DNA of 64,000 nt from Gavia stellata (lineage: Eukaryota > Chordata > Aves > Gaviiformes > Gaviidae). Position numbers and translations under genes: made by a program. The notes under the pieces were generated by a model that was not told where the DNA came from, ran no database searches, and saw nothing but the letters and a program-made list of their open reading frames with translations. Below, in pieces: positions 1 through 18,090 of this stretch (the stretch's first letter is position 1; each line of letters begins with the position of its first letter). The DNA is taken from assembly GCF_030936135.1 (NCBI RefSeq), contig NC_082613.1:5642001-5706000 (forward strand), given 5' to 3'.

Positions 1-3000
1 CTGTTTGCTGCATTCCTGTCCCTTCCCTCTGCCCTGGGTCAGATGGTTGAGTCCAGACCTTAGCTGTGACAAGGAATTTGGGACTACATCAGTTATGAAG
101 AAGGAAGGTGAAAGGTTTTGGAGTGGGAGACCAGCTTGCTGAAGCAGTGGGAAGCAGCTGTTAGGACTTAACATCAGCAGTGGAACTGCTAACGCCATGC
201 AGAGGAGAAAAAACTGGTAAAGAATGCTTGTTATTTCGATAAAACTACATTTTCAGTATTGAAGAGGAAATATTTTTATTCCATCTATGTTTCTCTAAAG
301 AGAGAAGGAGATGCACTGAAGCATCTGAATGCTAATCCATTATACAGTTTGAACTCTGTCGTGGCCTAGTAAATCTATCATCATGTAAACTCATTTGTAA
401 CTAACACCATGTTTTCAGGATGTGATACATTGCATAGTGGTGGCATTTCTCCATTGGTGTCTCCTCCTGATACTAATCAGAAATCTGGAATGATCAAAAT
501 TACTTCAACAAAACTCCTATTAAAGTATGAGCAAAAACTGGAGGAGTTGGTACTATCCTACACTGAGATATTGCTGTGCTTTCTTTCGGGGAAAAAAAGG
601 GTATTGGGTTATTAAAAGTACAATTTGAGGTGACCTTTTCATACAGAGATGTATGACTTGCAAGGCACTAAAGAGCTAATTCTTGAAGCACTGAAAAGAG
701 AGCTTTGCTGTCCAACAAAGCTTTTTTAAGAAGTACATACAGGAAAATACAGCCAAATGCTAACAGCCTCAAATACTGAATTGACAGCTGATGGTGAAAG
801 AGTGTTTATAGCTGGGGTATTCATTAAGAATTGTATACTGAAAGTCATTGAAGAGGTATGTCTGGAAAAGAAAACATCGATAATTTAAGTCTTCTGCCAC
901 TACAACTGCCAGACTGACAAAGGGAGTGGGAACTTGTTTCTCGAGCTCAAGAAAAGAGCAAGACCTTCGGATGGTTTTCATTAACACTGCCTGCGTACAC
1001 CAGTATTTCACACACATCAAAACTTTTAATTCCAGATCAAGGAACTAGTGCAGTATTATTGTAGAGTTAGCTATATTTCAGAATATGACAGGGGAAAAAA
1101 TACACTACCAAATACATTTTTCTTAAGTGTATGAAATAGTAAACTTGCCTCAGGTGTAATTTGAAAACTGTGAAGTGTTGTGATACATGAGGCAGGGCGA
1201 GCAACCAGAGGTCATATCCTGCCTATTGCAAGGAAGTGCAGCAGTTAAATACGGAACTTTCCCCACTTACTCATCACTGTATCAGTCATCTGCAATCTTA
1301 CCACTGTAAAATTTGGTTGTGGTGATCCATTACGAATGCCACTTCTGACCTGCATTCATTTCATTCAGAAGTGCAGCTTGAATCACTGCCATTGTCACCA
1401 AACCCTTTTCAGTTTAGAATTTAGTGATGTTTTGTACTGCGGCGTGGTATAGTTGATCTCTGGGATCACGGCTTTGAACCAGGGTGGTGTTTGCTTTTCT
1501 AAGTGTGATGCAATACCTGTATTTTTCTTACGGAAAGCTAAAACCACAATTGTCTAAACCTGGTGGGTTTGACAGTCTGGGGGTTTGGTAGCCATTATGG
1601 AGTGCATGAATGATCTGGACCTAATGCTGGAGATAAAGTGACTTTTGGTTTGTGAGCTATTTCCTGACATTCATGCTTTTCAATCAAAATGATGGATATA
1701 TTTATGAGGCTGCTTAAAGGGAACAACTCACACCTCCCTGCTGGCAAACATGGGTCTGAAAATACAAAATCATAATGTCTTGTTTTGCAGATAAATTCAT
1801 TGGAACCTCAGTACTTTCACACACAATTCCGAGAGCAATTTCAAATCTTTCTTAGTCATGCCAAGGAGATTGCTCTGCCAAAATCTATATGGAGCATATA
1901 ATCACAAGGCCCACTTCATGCATCAGTTGCATTTAGCAGAGTTATAAGCAAACAGCCCCTGAAAGATACATATGAACTATATAATCTCACCATGGGCTTC
2001 CACAGATTTTTATGTTTTTTTGTAGACGTGCATTATGGTCCTTAATGATCATCTTGGTAATACCTGGGACTGGACAGACTTAACTGAAAGAATGTTTTCT
2101 TTGATTTCAATTACTAGACAGATACTGTCAACATATAGGGGAAAAGATATTGAATTTTATAGTATTAAATTCTTGGTCATAAAAATGTAACATCACCAAT
2201 GTAAAAAATTCTAACATTTAGGATGTGCAACTTTTTCCTCTGCAGTTACAATTGAGTATTTTATTTTCCTAAAGCCTGGCTTTATTATTTATAATTTTAT
2301 TATTCCTCTTAGAAGACAGGTTTATAAGTAGTTCAGCCCTTGATATCACTCAAATACAGAAACTTGCTTGAACAAAACTCCTGTTAAAATAAACTGACGT
2401 TTGTATGAGCAAGAACTGTTGAGATCTAGGTCCTAATCTGCACCATATGTTGGCACGCTTCCTTCTTGGAGATATCGTTTTGCTTTGCTCTCAGTAGTCA
2501 ACATTTCTTTTACAGAAAAAACTGATGAGAGGCTACAGATGGCCTAATGGCTAGGAGGTGGGTATCTGCTGAATTGCCAAAGTCTATTTAAGGGTCACCA
2601 TCTTCCATACTACGTATTGCATTCTGAGACCTCTCAAAATGCTAAGCATTTTTAACACCCTTTGCAAAATTCTCCAGTTGCAAAAATCACTCAGTGAGTA
2701 TTAAGACTACAATGGATTTAGAACTGACTTGCAATCTTCCAGAAATAACTTTGTACACTATGACAGATTACTAGCATGTTAACAATGTTTAGGAATAGTC
2801 CCATGAGGTGGAAGAGTCAGGAGAAATAAGATCAAGATAGACCTCTCCAGCAAAAATTTATTCTCTTAACAGCTCTCACTTAAGTATTTGCTACTGACAG
2901 AATCTGGTAGTTTATCATTAAATAGTAGCTTCTCTCTGTAATAGCTTCTGTATTTGACGTTCAGTGTGAACAACAAGAATGCACGGCAATGTTCACTGAA

Positions 3001-4000
3001 TTTGAGTCTTTCCACAGACTGGCTAGGATTTCTGCCACTGCAGAAAGATGCAGAAATTTCACTGTGTGAGGTAACCTGTTTCTAGGAAATTTCCCTCTCT
3101 GCCTCTTACAGTGAGGCCATTACTGTGCAGTTATGAGTACATAACAGTCGCTCACTGGTTGAGAGTTCTGTCCATGAAATGCTGTCCTGCTGTCTCCTTG
3201 TTTGAAAAAAAGCACCGTTTCTACGCAACTCAAGGCCCTTTCAACATTGTTATCTTGAGAATTTTAGAAGAAAATGCTTGATGATGTGTCACGAGATGCA
3301 TGGGGGTTTGTTTGTTGCTGTAACTGATTTCTTACTGTGTTATTAGCCTTGTAAATCACTTCTGTTCTACTCCAAGGATGAGTAAGAGAAACAGTTCAGG
3401 ACAGTTAGTTGAAACCCTTCCATTCTGCAACAGCCCGCCTGTTACAAAAGGTGCTTCTCAACCTGGAAAACAGTCAAGAGGCTGTTTCGTAACCGTTGGT
3501 TATAAAATAGCTTCCAGGCAGTGTACTTAGACAGTAAGCTGGCTAAGGACACCAGTGAGCTGGCCGGGGTGGGGCACTGGTATGAGTGCTCATGTGTCAG
3601 TTAAGTAACATTTGTACGTGTCCCGCCTTTCAATCCCGCACATGCCCGTTACAGCCCTGAGACTCGGAGGACCTCTGCGCCCTCTGGTGACCCGCAGCTG
3701 AGGGTGTGCCCCGAGAACAGTCGATGGCGTAACGCTGTCATACCTGGTCCCCTCAGCCAGCGGTAACACCGGCCCGTTTTACCCGGGGCAGGACGAGAAG
3801 GGCTCCTGGAGGCCGAGTTAGTATGCAGCGCGCGTGAATTGCAACTTTAACTGAGTAAGCTTACAAAAGCCAACCGGTTATATTCATGAAATGAGCGTCT
3901 TGCAGCACACTTCCATAGCTCGAAACGTTCTCAGATGTCACCAGTACTTAGGTCTTAGTTGACGGAAGCTACTTAGTTGCACTCTTTATCCACACCTCAA
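1..4000. other. Intergenic, no gene seen
   Basis: AT-rich non-coding sequence upstream of the PRELID3B CpG island. Open frames on both strands are short (under about 85 codons), lack family resemblance and do not join through splice sites. No clear transposon end, tandem array or RNA gene was recognised. The last few hundred bases become richer in CpG as the PRELID3B promoter approaches. Confidence 0.6.
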
Positions 4001-4469
4001 CTCACGGCGGGGGGAAGAACCCGAGAAACGTGACAGCTGTTGCCGTAACGTCACCCTTAAACGTCGTGGTTGGCGACACAAGAACACCTCCACCAGCAGA
4101 GGCCGCGTCCTGCAGCGCCCTGGCAGCGGAAGCGGCCCCGCCACGCGCCTCCCGGGGCGCCGCCGCGCGCAGGCGCAGTGAGCACGGCCGGGCCAGGCCA
4201 CCAGGCAGGCGCGTGACACCCTCCGCTGCCAGGGCACAGCGGTCGAGGGTCCTCTGCGTGACTTTCACGCGATATTTGACTCCTGACGTCAAGACGGTGC
4301 CGCGCGGCGATTGGAGGCCGGCATTCCGCGCCCCGCGACACCGCTGCGGCTCCCTCCTCGCTGCGCAGGCGCAGCGGCTGCCGGCGGCAGTGCCTGGCCC
4401 CGCGGCTGCCGGAGCGGCGGGGCGCTAGCAGAGTGCGGCGGCGCCCCCAGCCCCGCGTCCGCCGCCGCC

Positions 4470-8510
<4,041 letters not shown>

Positions 8511-9584
8511 TAGTAAATATACCTGTATTTCTAACGAGGTTTAACAATCTGAAGCTTTTCTCCAAACCTAAATACATGTATCCTTTGTTATTTAAAGGCA
8601 TACCTGTGTATTAGACATGTTTCAAATTTAATTTGGAGAACAGCTGAATTCATACTAATGAGGCTGATGCACAAAGCCTAGTTAATATACTGGTTCAGCT
8701 GGACCGAATTTCGGTTACAGATGAAGAAATAATTTTCAAGTATAGTTCCTGTATTTACATGAACACTAACTTATAATGTTTTCAGATATGAAATAGCCTC
8801 ATTTAGCAATGAGGCTGCATATGGTGGAGGAGACTGGCATGTTAAGTTAACTTCTGTGGAATTATTGTGTGACTTATGGACTACCTCTTTTGGGACCAAG
8901 CCCAAAATTAAGCAGAATGGTTTGTTCCAGCATTGTTCTGTTTGTTAATTTTTGATAGTTGTGTGATATACAACTTGGTTTAATAGAAAGTTTATTACTT
9001 GACACTTTAAATATAAAAGAATGTATAAAATATTTTTTGATAAGCTTTTTAACTTGTTTGACTGGTTGAGCTAACATGGTACTCAAATTGTTTTTCAGTC
9101 AATATAGGTAAAACATACAAAGTGTCTTTTATATACTAAGACCTAAATTCTATTCCTAAATGCGACATTAATGAGCTGGGCGTGCAGTACCTTAAAATTT
9201 TATCTTAAACTTACAGAGTAAGTATCTCCATTTCTAAAAGCCAATTAAATAAAGGGGTACAACAAGCATAGAGCCTTCAAAATGCAAGCAGCTAGGGCAT
9301 CTAAGAATAGTAGGTGTTTACTTCAGAATTTCAAAGAACCACTTGAAGGACTAAAAAACCTTTTTGAAGTTGGCTAGAGAGATACCTAAACATAAGAGGA
9401 AGTGATATTAAAGAATGTTAACGATACACTCATTAACTTGATCATGCTCCAAAAATAACCTGTTACATCAACTGAATATTGTGTTGTCCTTTAAATTAAA
9501 TATAGTGTTCTAAGTTCCAGAAGGTCCTTTACCTTTTGAACTAATTTGTTCACAATACAAGGCTCTTAAAATGAAAACCTTGAG

Positions 9585-9590
9585 AATAAA
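9585..9590 (+). terminator. PRELID3B: Likely PRELID3B poly(A) signal
   Basis: AATAAA about 1.07 kb after the stop, followed within 20-30 bases by a GT/T-rich stretch (GTTTGTGTTTGTTTTTTGG) of the kind that binds CstF. Other AATAAA hexamers in the 3' region (near 9248 and 10520) could serve as alternative sites. Confidence 0.55.
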
Positions 9591-9599
9591 AAGTTCTCT

Positions 9600-12500
9600 A
9601 CAGTTTGTGTTTGTTTTTTGGTACTCGCTGTGGATTCTTGATACTGTCACCAGTCATTAGCTGTGGTAACTTAGAGGTCAGACCTTGACACCCTTCCTTA
9701 CATAGTATACCAGCCTGCTCGTAGTCCTGTTAACTTCAGCAGAGGCTATCAGTCCCATCAGGCTCCTTCAGTGTGAAGGAAAAATGGAAGGACACAGCCC
9801 TGAATCAGCTGATGCTTGTATTTTGGTGCCAGAGGCTTTTCCTGGAATTTTGATTGTAAGCTTACAAGTAATTTCAAGACTCTCTCTTAGTCTTCAAGAA
9901 CTGTAATGTCACCTCTTCCAGCACACTTTACGTTGCATGCCATTTCTGTTATATCAGAATTGACTATTGAATAGTGTCTGCTATATAGAGAACCAGAGCT
10001 TATTTTAAGTGGTAAACACATGGGAACACAATCTTCTGTAAGATTTGTGTAGCGGGGAAAAAACAGGTGTATATATAACTTCTAAAAAATACAACTATTC
10101 TAAATATTTTTCTAACAAGAAATGGTTTGAGACTACCTGAATAAATTGAAATCATTGAGGTTTGCCATACTTTTACAGGAGGTTATTACAACTGAAACAG
10201 CATTTCAATTTAAAAAGTGTATGTGAAACTTCTGTAAAACTGTACCATCATTTCTGATAATGCAATGCTTGAAACTGATTTAAAATGTTTGTTTAGCCAT
10301 TAGCATCACTTGGCATTTTAAAGTAGATTTTTACTTTTCCTGCACTAAGGACTGTATAGTATGAACTCACAGTTTGCCCTTGCACTGAAAAAAAAAATTA
10401 ATTTTCGCAAGCATTCAGCAACTTCTTGAAAGATCATGATTTTCTTTGTTCTATTTTATTTATATGCCAGCATTCTCATTCTGAGAGAGAGTATGGCTTT
10501 CTGTATGTGGCGCTTTTTAAATAAAATTTTATCTGAGTTCCTGAAACTTTCTGATCTATTTGGGTTTTTATTTTTTTAACTGTTAGGTAAGTAAAATGAG
10601 GAGGATGAAGGTGAAGAAATACTCTGGAGTTAATAGCTTCTTTTATTGAAATGCATATCCTAAAATGCACATTTACAGCTGCTGTGGTCTTTTTTGCTTA
10701 ATAACTGCTTTTCTGCAAATGTGACGCATTAACTAGCGACCAGATTTCACAGTTTGCTAGATCCTGTGGAAAGATTTTTCAGTCTACTTGGACAGAGATT
10801 TGTATGCTACAATTTACCTGTTAAGGAATGTATCTCTCCACGTGGAACTTAATGCTCACTATTGTTAAGAGCAGAAGAGAACAAAATATTTGGGTCCATA
10901 TGGTCATGTAACAGCTTGCCTGTTTACCTACAATTCTCACAACAGGAGACTGCACCTAAAGAAGCTTTGCTTGATGGGGAGTGGGGGACTGCATGTGCAG
11001 TCATTACAAAGTAGGTACTGTCCCATCGCAGGAGAAGGAAGCAGGTACCTGCCCTGCGCTTGGTATGCATGCATACTCGGATGGTTTCTTCGCTAGCCAC
11101 TTCAGCAAGTCGTACATTCCCTGTGGATCAACTTCACAGTGCACTGCAGGGCTGTGTCATGGCCAGCAATGCTCTGATGAATGTAGGGTGCTACGGGTGA
11201 ATGCACTGATACTGCAGTGAGTGTGACCTGAGGTAGTGCAGAGAAACTCTGTGTTCTGGTGGTTAGAAGCAATGGAGGAGGTGGGTAAGAGAAAGGAGCT
11301 ACAGCTGGAGGGACAAAACTAAAGGACCAGGAAGAAAGAAAAGGGAGAGGAGAGGGGGACGGAAGGGGCAGAGGTGGAGGAATATGATGTGAACAAATCA
11401 GTAGTACGGTCTCTAGTGGATCCCTACCTGCTTCAGCTTGCCTAAATGGATTAATGTTTTACTTTATCTGCAGCTTAGGCTTTTAAATCAGTAAAACTTC
11501 AAACTCACCCATATAACTTTGCTGAGAAACAGAACAGAAGTGAGTAGGCTTTAGATCCAAAGCTCAATGGCCTGGAGGATATTTTAAAATGGCACTGTTT
11601 AATCTTTTGTTCTCACGGCTCACCTTCTGAAGTTTTCAATAATAAATCATCAGGTTTCCTTGCTGTTCATTGTGTTCGTTATTTTGGATTACTTTCTCAC
11701 ATTCCTGTGATCCTTAAGTACTTCAACACAGCTACTAAGGATGTCTGCCAGGAGGTGGGACGTGCTGCAAGTCTCCAAAGCATCCTTCTAAAGCAAGTGG
11801 CATCCAGAAATGCTATTACAGTTAATTTAAACCCAGAAGTTTAAATTGCAGTAGCTGGAAGTTTGAGGTCTTGGCAAGCTTAATGCCCTCTTCTGTTGAG
11901 ACTGAACACTTGCATCATGTGCTGGTTGTAATGGAAACACAGTGCTCTTGAATTCTCAAATATTTGTGTGGATATAGCCATAGCCTTTTGACAATCTGAA
12001 ATTATGAAAGCTGCTACCATGGAAGAAAGCAAAACCCTAAATTCACTGTGACACTGAAACGATTTGTGTCTATATGAACACTAAAATAATACCACTTTCT
12101 TCGGTCAGCAATAGAAATGAAGTACTTTTAAAAAGGCTTAATTTACCAGAGAAGTGTTTCTTCTCGCTGACAATGGGTGTCAGCACCTGTTCAGTCATAT
12201 AGCAGTTAACTATAAATGTAAAGCAGTTGTTTGTTTTGGAAAAAACAGAAAAAACTTTAACCACCATTTCCTACAACATTGCTGATCTGTCTATTGTGGT
12301 CTATATTCGCAGTTAAACTCTACACTCTAGCACATTTCCAATAAATGTCATATACGGTAAACCTAAGCACCCAGTGTCTAGTAACTGCAACCTTTCAAAG
12401 CCCCGTGGCATTGACAGATAGTTGGTTCAAAGGAAAGATCATCATCCTGTTGAGGTTCACATTTATAGAAGAACTGAAGAGTGCCAATAAAGACAGCTTG

Positions 12501-15500
12501 TGTGAAGGCACTGAGTCATTTTAGAATCCTTCCATTTCTCAAGGTGAAGGTTCTTCTTTCACTTGCACAGGACTTGTTCATTTCTTTCTCAAATAATTTC
12601 ATAGCTTTGTTTTCTATGTTGCTGTGAAATTGGATTATTCTAAAGGTGAGGTTACATGTTAACACCAAGCTGAACTAATTGCTTACCTTCAGTGAAAGGA
12701 CACAGTCCTGTGACTGTCTGCATGCCGCCTTGTTCCCGGCGGTGCTGTCCTACTTCTTCCCTTGCACTGAAGATAGTGGTCTTCACACCCTTTGTTGAGC
12801 CAAGTCACCTTGTTGAGCTAAAAAAACATGAATAGGAGAGTGATATAATCTTTACACAGCCAGCAGCAAGGTGAGACACACTGAAAGAGGAGAAATGGAG
12901 GATCTCCTTATCTATAGGAAGCTATTAGGTGGGCCGAAATTATATTGCCTCTGCAAGGTGTATTAGAATAATTTCATATTCCATCTACTAGAAAGAGTAT
13001 TTGATACTGTAAACAATGTATGTTGTTTTAACAGAAAAAAATTAGTTTTGTAGAACAGTAACATTGTTAAGTTAAAGTCTTTCCTCTCAGACACACATAT
13101 CACAGGAAGTTCAACACAAGGTGGCTTTTTTATGTTTTCTTTTTTCTCCAGCAAGGTTTGACAGTCTGTTAATCAAAAAGTTTTAAAAACACTCAACTAA
13201 AAAATAGCATCAGCTAGATTATATATATATATATAAAATCTGGCTGAATATATCAGCTAGAATATAATAAAATGAACAACATACGTAGTAAATATTTTCC
13301 TAATCACGTACCCAATCCTTTTTACAGCAAATTAAATGAAACAATTGCCCCTGCTGCAAACTTCAATATTGCTAGAGCCTGTTCAACTTTGCGGATACTC
13401 TGTTAAGAAATCTGTTTTATAATATGGCAAGTAGCATCATTTGGGTGAGTACTTGTTAACGGGGTTTTTGGGACTATGAAAACAGGCTCCAGCCATGGAT
13501 GTCACCTAGGTGTTTTTTTAAAACTTTTATTCAGTATTATCATCAACTGTGGACAGAACGTTTTACATTAGTTTATCATAACAACATTTTAAAAAGTAAT
13601 ATAGCTAACAAAAGTTCTTAAACACATTAAAATAGGAAGTAACGCATAAGATTCTTAAAACTTCAGTGTACCTGAATTCTGCTCTGCAGATCCTGGGTCC
13701 CTCCAGAGACTCTTTATGCCAGATTTTGTAGAATGGAAAGCTGAGAACTTGGATGACACTGCAAAATTATTTTTACTTTGAATCCAGGTGTCCAAAAGTT
13801 AAAAAATAACGTCTTCATCTGCTTTATCAACTAATCTTCAAAATGTCCTATAACACAAAACAACACAGAACTGCAACTTTAAGATTACAGCTGATTTCGG
13901 AGTATGTTTTCTGCTGATGCTCTGTGCTGAGTGCTGTACTTAGACATGAGGAGATTTAACAGGAGATGACCTGTATTGTCATCAGCATGGCATGATTTCC
14001 AGCAGCTGTAAGAACAGATTAGGGTCATCAGCAGAGAGAACAGCAGAGCTTCACCAGCACAGCCCAATATGGCTTACACCGGCAGAGAAAGGAGATAAAT
14101 CCACAGCTATCGAAGGTAGGAAGCATTATTATTGACCTGTATATTTTATATAACAGTGGCTGTAATTCCATGTTTCTTGACAGTGTTATTTCATAGGAAA
14201 ATGTGCAAGAACTTTGCCATTTTAAATTAAGGCAGAAGGAACACAGTTAAGGTATGATGGAATTTACAGTCTTTTGGAAATCATGTTGATACTAGCTTTT
14301 TATTGTCTTTTAATTTGCCTTTTGTATGATTATTTGTTCTCCCCTGTACAATGCACTTGGGAGTCTTTTAAGAAAGATAAAGTCAATCACAAAATGATAG
14401 TGTTGTTAGATAGTAAGGTTTTTTTAAGGGGTTAATATTTTTGTTGTTTCATTAAGAATATAAATCAGCAAGCAAACTTGTAATTTCATCACAAATTATG
14501 CATGTTAAGAAAAACTAATTTGTTTTGCATTTTGACCTATAAATACTGTACTCTTGATAGAATTACAACCATGTTGCATGAGCTCTAAAATTACAGATGC
14601 ATTATAAATAAATATTGTGTAGTCAGGAACTATTTCAGGTTTCATCACTGGTACACAAGCACCTTTTTTTTGGTCAGGTAATTTTTGTGTTGTGCTAAAT
14701 CCCCCAAATTTTAATATTTGCGTAGCAAGACATAATTTCTGTCAACTTCATTCCATCTTCAGCAGACACCTGTTTCAGTTAAGAGGTGACCTCAGTGGGA
14801 GTTCCACCCATGGGGATTATGTTAAATCCATTATACACGCATCTGGACATCAGTTGTGTAATAACACGGGCAAAGCTTGGGTGTATTCACCTGTAAAGAT
14901 GCAGCCTCCTGTATGTCTGTATCTTTCACTTTCTGGGTCCATAAAATACTTTTGTGATGACTCTCTGAAAAACTTTATGTGCATTCCTAAGCCTACATCT
15001 GGAAAGACAACTGCAGGTTTCAACTACTCTCTGCTTTGCAGCACAGTCTTGAGATGAGAGAAGGCAGCTGTAGATCAGCCTCTTGATCTACTCATACTAT
15101 AATTAGATGCACCTTTATGAACTGAAATATAAGCTGTTCTATTCCCTTTTTAATTAGATGTCTGCTTACTATCAGAACTTCTCTCTAGTATACTTTTATT
15201 AAACAATTCAAACTAACCACAAATTAAAAATTACTATTATTACAGTACAGGTTTTATGTCCAGAAGTACAAAATAAAAGTAATAAAATAACACCTCTCTT
15301 TATCTGAAAAGCCAGTAGAACTGATGTTGCTGAAATGTGTATTTTTTAATGACAGAATCAGTTTAGCATACCGCTAGCTTCCAAGAATAAATCCTGCACA
15401 CACTGCAGAGAAAAATACGTTTTTCTTTGCCAATTTTGTTCAGCATCATTGGGAAGATCCACATTTTTTAGTTAGATGTTACGAATCAAAAGGAAATAAT

Positions 15501-16080
15501 CCTTCATACCTTTATAGTCAGAGGCCCAGTTTGATGTCTAGTTACCATTTACAACTGTATATTTTTTAAAAATTTCTTTCCATAACCAGTAAGCAGCCTA
15601 GTATCTGAATATCCTATGGTATCTGGAAAAGAAGAACCAAACCATTTTAATTTCCATTCTATTACATAACTATTATTTTATTCCAGACCTTCAGGACAGG
15701 TAGATGGCATTTGACAGGAAGGTATTCTTTGTCAGACTATCATAGATGCTAAAATCTGGTTGAACAAAGAGAGACATGCCAGGACAGAAGAATGTCTGCT
15801 ACTGTACATATTATTCTGTACTTGTACTTCTGTACTGGTCCACTGTGAAGAAGCAATATTCTAAATAAGTCTGTGAGCTCTTATTACTAGAGTTTTCTGC
15901 ACCATAAGAGAAACTGCTAAGAGACCTAAAGATTAAAACTGTATGCTTAGTTATTTTCAAAAGAAGTATTATTTGGGTTCATTATGTCTTTTTGTTTTGT
16001 TTTGGCATGTTATTAGAGATCTTCAGTTTAAAATACTTCTGATTTAACACCAGTCATATTGTGGATTTACTTGGCTTTTC
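9600..16080. other. Intergenic, no gene seen
   Basis: AT-rich sequence between PRELID3B and the 33-bp array. It holds an (AT)n microsatellite near 13219-13236 flanked by two copies of ATCAGCTAGA, and a purine-rich patch near 11320-11385. Open frames (for example about 120 codons at 14692-15057) show no conserved motif, repeat or splice context. No transposon or RNA gene was recognised. Confidence 0.55.
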
Positions 16081-16097
16081 AGTGTCATCTCTTCAAT

Positions 16098-16935
16098 CTA
16101 CCTGGACCTACTTGGTCTCGCTTTTTTGGCCTCCCTGGACCCCACCAGTGTCAAGACTTCAGCCTCCTTGGAACTCTTTAAAATCCCCTTTTCCGATTCT
16201 TTGGATTTATCCAGTCTGAGCTCTTCATCCTCTGTGGACTTCTCCAGTCTCACTTCTTCATCTTCTCTGGACCTTTCAAGTCTCACATCTTCAGCCTCTT
16301 CGGACTTCTCCAGTACCTCCTCTTCAATCTCCTTAGAGCTCTCCAGTCTCACCTCTTCAGATTCCTGGGAGCGCTCCAGTTTCACCTCTTCAATTTCACT
16401 GGACCTATCAAGTCTCACTTCATCAGGCTCGCTGGATCTCTCTCGCAACAGTTCTTCAATCTCCTTAGATCTCTCAAGTCTCACCTCTATATCCTCCCCA
16501 GATTACTCCAGTCCTACTTCTTCATCCTCCCTAGACCTCTCCAGTCTCACTTCTTCACCCTCCCTAGATGTTTCCAGTCACACCTCCTTGGCTTCCTCAG
16601 ACTTCTCCTGTACAATCCCTCCATCCTCACCAGGTGTCTCAGAGCACACCTCCTCAACCTCTTCAGAATCACTAGATCTCACCAATTTTAACTATTTCAT
16701 GTTTAAGGGCTCCTCTGAATTATCCTCATCGACCTCTGAGGGTGTTTCTAATCTCATCTCTACACCCTTTCTGGATGTCTCCAATCTTACCTTTCAGGAT
16801 GCTTCTTCCCTCACTTCCTCAGTTTCTTTGGACATTTCTAATCTCACATCTTTAGTTCCCCCAGACCTATCCACTCTCACATTTCTGGATGTTGCTAATC
16901 GCACTGCTTCAGCGTCTCTTGATCTCTGCATCTAA
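16098..16935. repeat. 33-bp-period coding-like tandem array
   Basis: About 25 diverged units with a 33-bp (11-codon) period. On the + strand 16126-16935 is open for 269 codons with units like SLDLSSLTSSS; the last third is less regular. On the - strand, from an ATG at 16931 to a stop at 16098, the matching frame reads as charged units like VRLERSREDEE, with four in-frame stops. Length changes keep the triplet phase across nearly the whole array. The + strand is C/T-rich, which by itself makes stops rare there, so openness is weak proof of coding. An acceptor-like TTTTCAG lies at the left edge (16076-16082). It could be a lineage-specific coding exon, a decayed charged-repeat gene read leftward, or a minisatellite. 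Not recognised as any known family. Confidence 0.7.
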
Positions 16936-16939
16936 CCCT

Positions 16940-18090
16940 CTTAACATACCCCTTTTTCTCTCTGCAACATCTCTATACCTTTCTCAACTTTCTTCCTTTA
17001 TGTGCTCTTCCCTAAGTTCTGTTTCTGAAAGTTCTTATCTGAGGAAAAGTTAGTGCTTTACAAATATATTCTAGCATCTAAACAGAACTGGGCATGAAAA
17101 CAAGTTGTACAAATCTATAATGGTGCCTTGTTTACAGCTGCATAAACTTCAATATATATTCTGGAATTTTTGGGGAGCACAATTTGTGTCACTAATCTAA
17201 TTTTCATCCTGTCTCAGCGTGGTACCACTCCCAAAGGTTTACCTTTTTTAATTCATGCTGAATTTTTATCTTTCAAGATCAACAAATAGTAAATAGAGCT
17301 AAATGTGCAAACAATTGCATCCAAGTTGTATTATCTCCATTATGGATTTAAATCCGAGTACATTGCACAGAATTGCTGGCAGAGGCATTTCACATGGAGG
17401 TACAGAGAGAGATGTGGTGGGAAAAGAAAACTGGAAAAAAAAGAGCAGGTGAGAGACAGGGGGTATGGAGAGGGATCAAAGAAGGTGTGGGGTGGGAACA
17501 GAGGGACACGTACCTGGAAGAAAGATGTCCATCTCTGCTAGAGTGATTTTTTCTGCCAAGCCGTATTTGTGGCCTAGGCCGCCCGTGAGGCTTTAAATAA
17601 TCTGATAATCACTTTACCTATCAAATCATGAGATGTTACCACTAAAACAGCATTTGTATACAACAGCCCTTTATCAATAGATGTAAGTAGTGCAGTTGCT
17701 TGTGTTGCATGGAGTATGTTGCACAGGTAGCAGAGAGGGGCTTCCTTAAACCTTTGGTGCTTTCTTCTTATTACTGTAATTGTTACAGCTGGGTTTTTAG
17801 AAAACAAGCATGTCTTGTTTTGTATCGTATCACTGGCACCCTTTCTGTGTTCAAAACGCTGCCTCTCATAACAAACATCTTTTAATTTACTTAATTTTTA
17901 CAAGTTGTAAAGCTTTGCTCCAATACGCCATGTCTCAAAATCGGGAGGACAAAAAAGGCTTGCACAAAAAATAAATAAGGAAATAAAGGCATGAAAGAAG
18001 ACTTATTTCCTGGCTCATTTATACTAGTTATTTCTTTAAAATTAAGTAGGAAAGATTGTAACACATAGATTTTAGAAATGAGCCCCAAAT
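16940..18090. other. Intergenic, no gene seen
   Basis: Sequence between the 33-bp array and the ATP5F1E promoter. It includes a purine-rich patch near 17400-17525. No open frame with family resemblance, no repeat family and no RNA gene was recognised. Confidence 0.5.

Noticed and set aside
13219-13262. (AT)n run flanked by two ATCAGCTAGA copies as a transposon end
   Set aside because: Short microsatellite with a local duplication; no terminal inverted repeats or coding remnant.
14692-15057. 121-codon + strand open frame in the intergenic region
   Set aside because: No motif, no splice context and no resemblance to a known protein; a length expected by chance in 64 kb.
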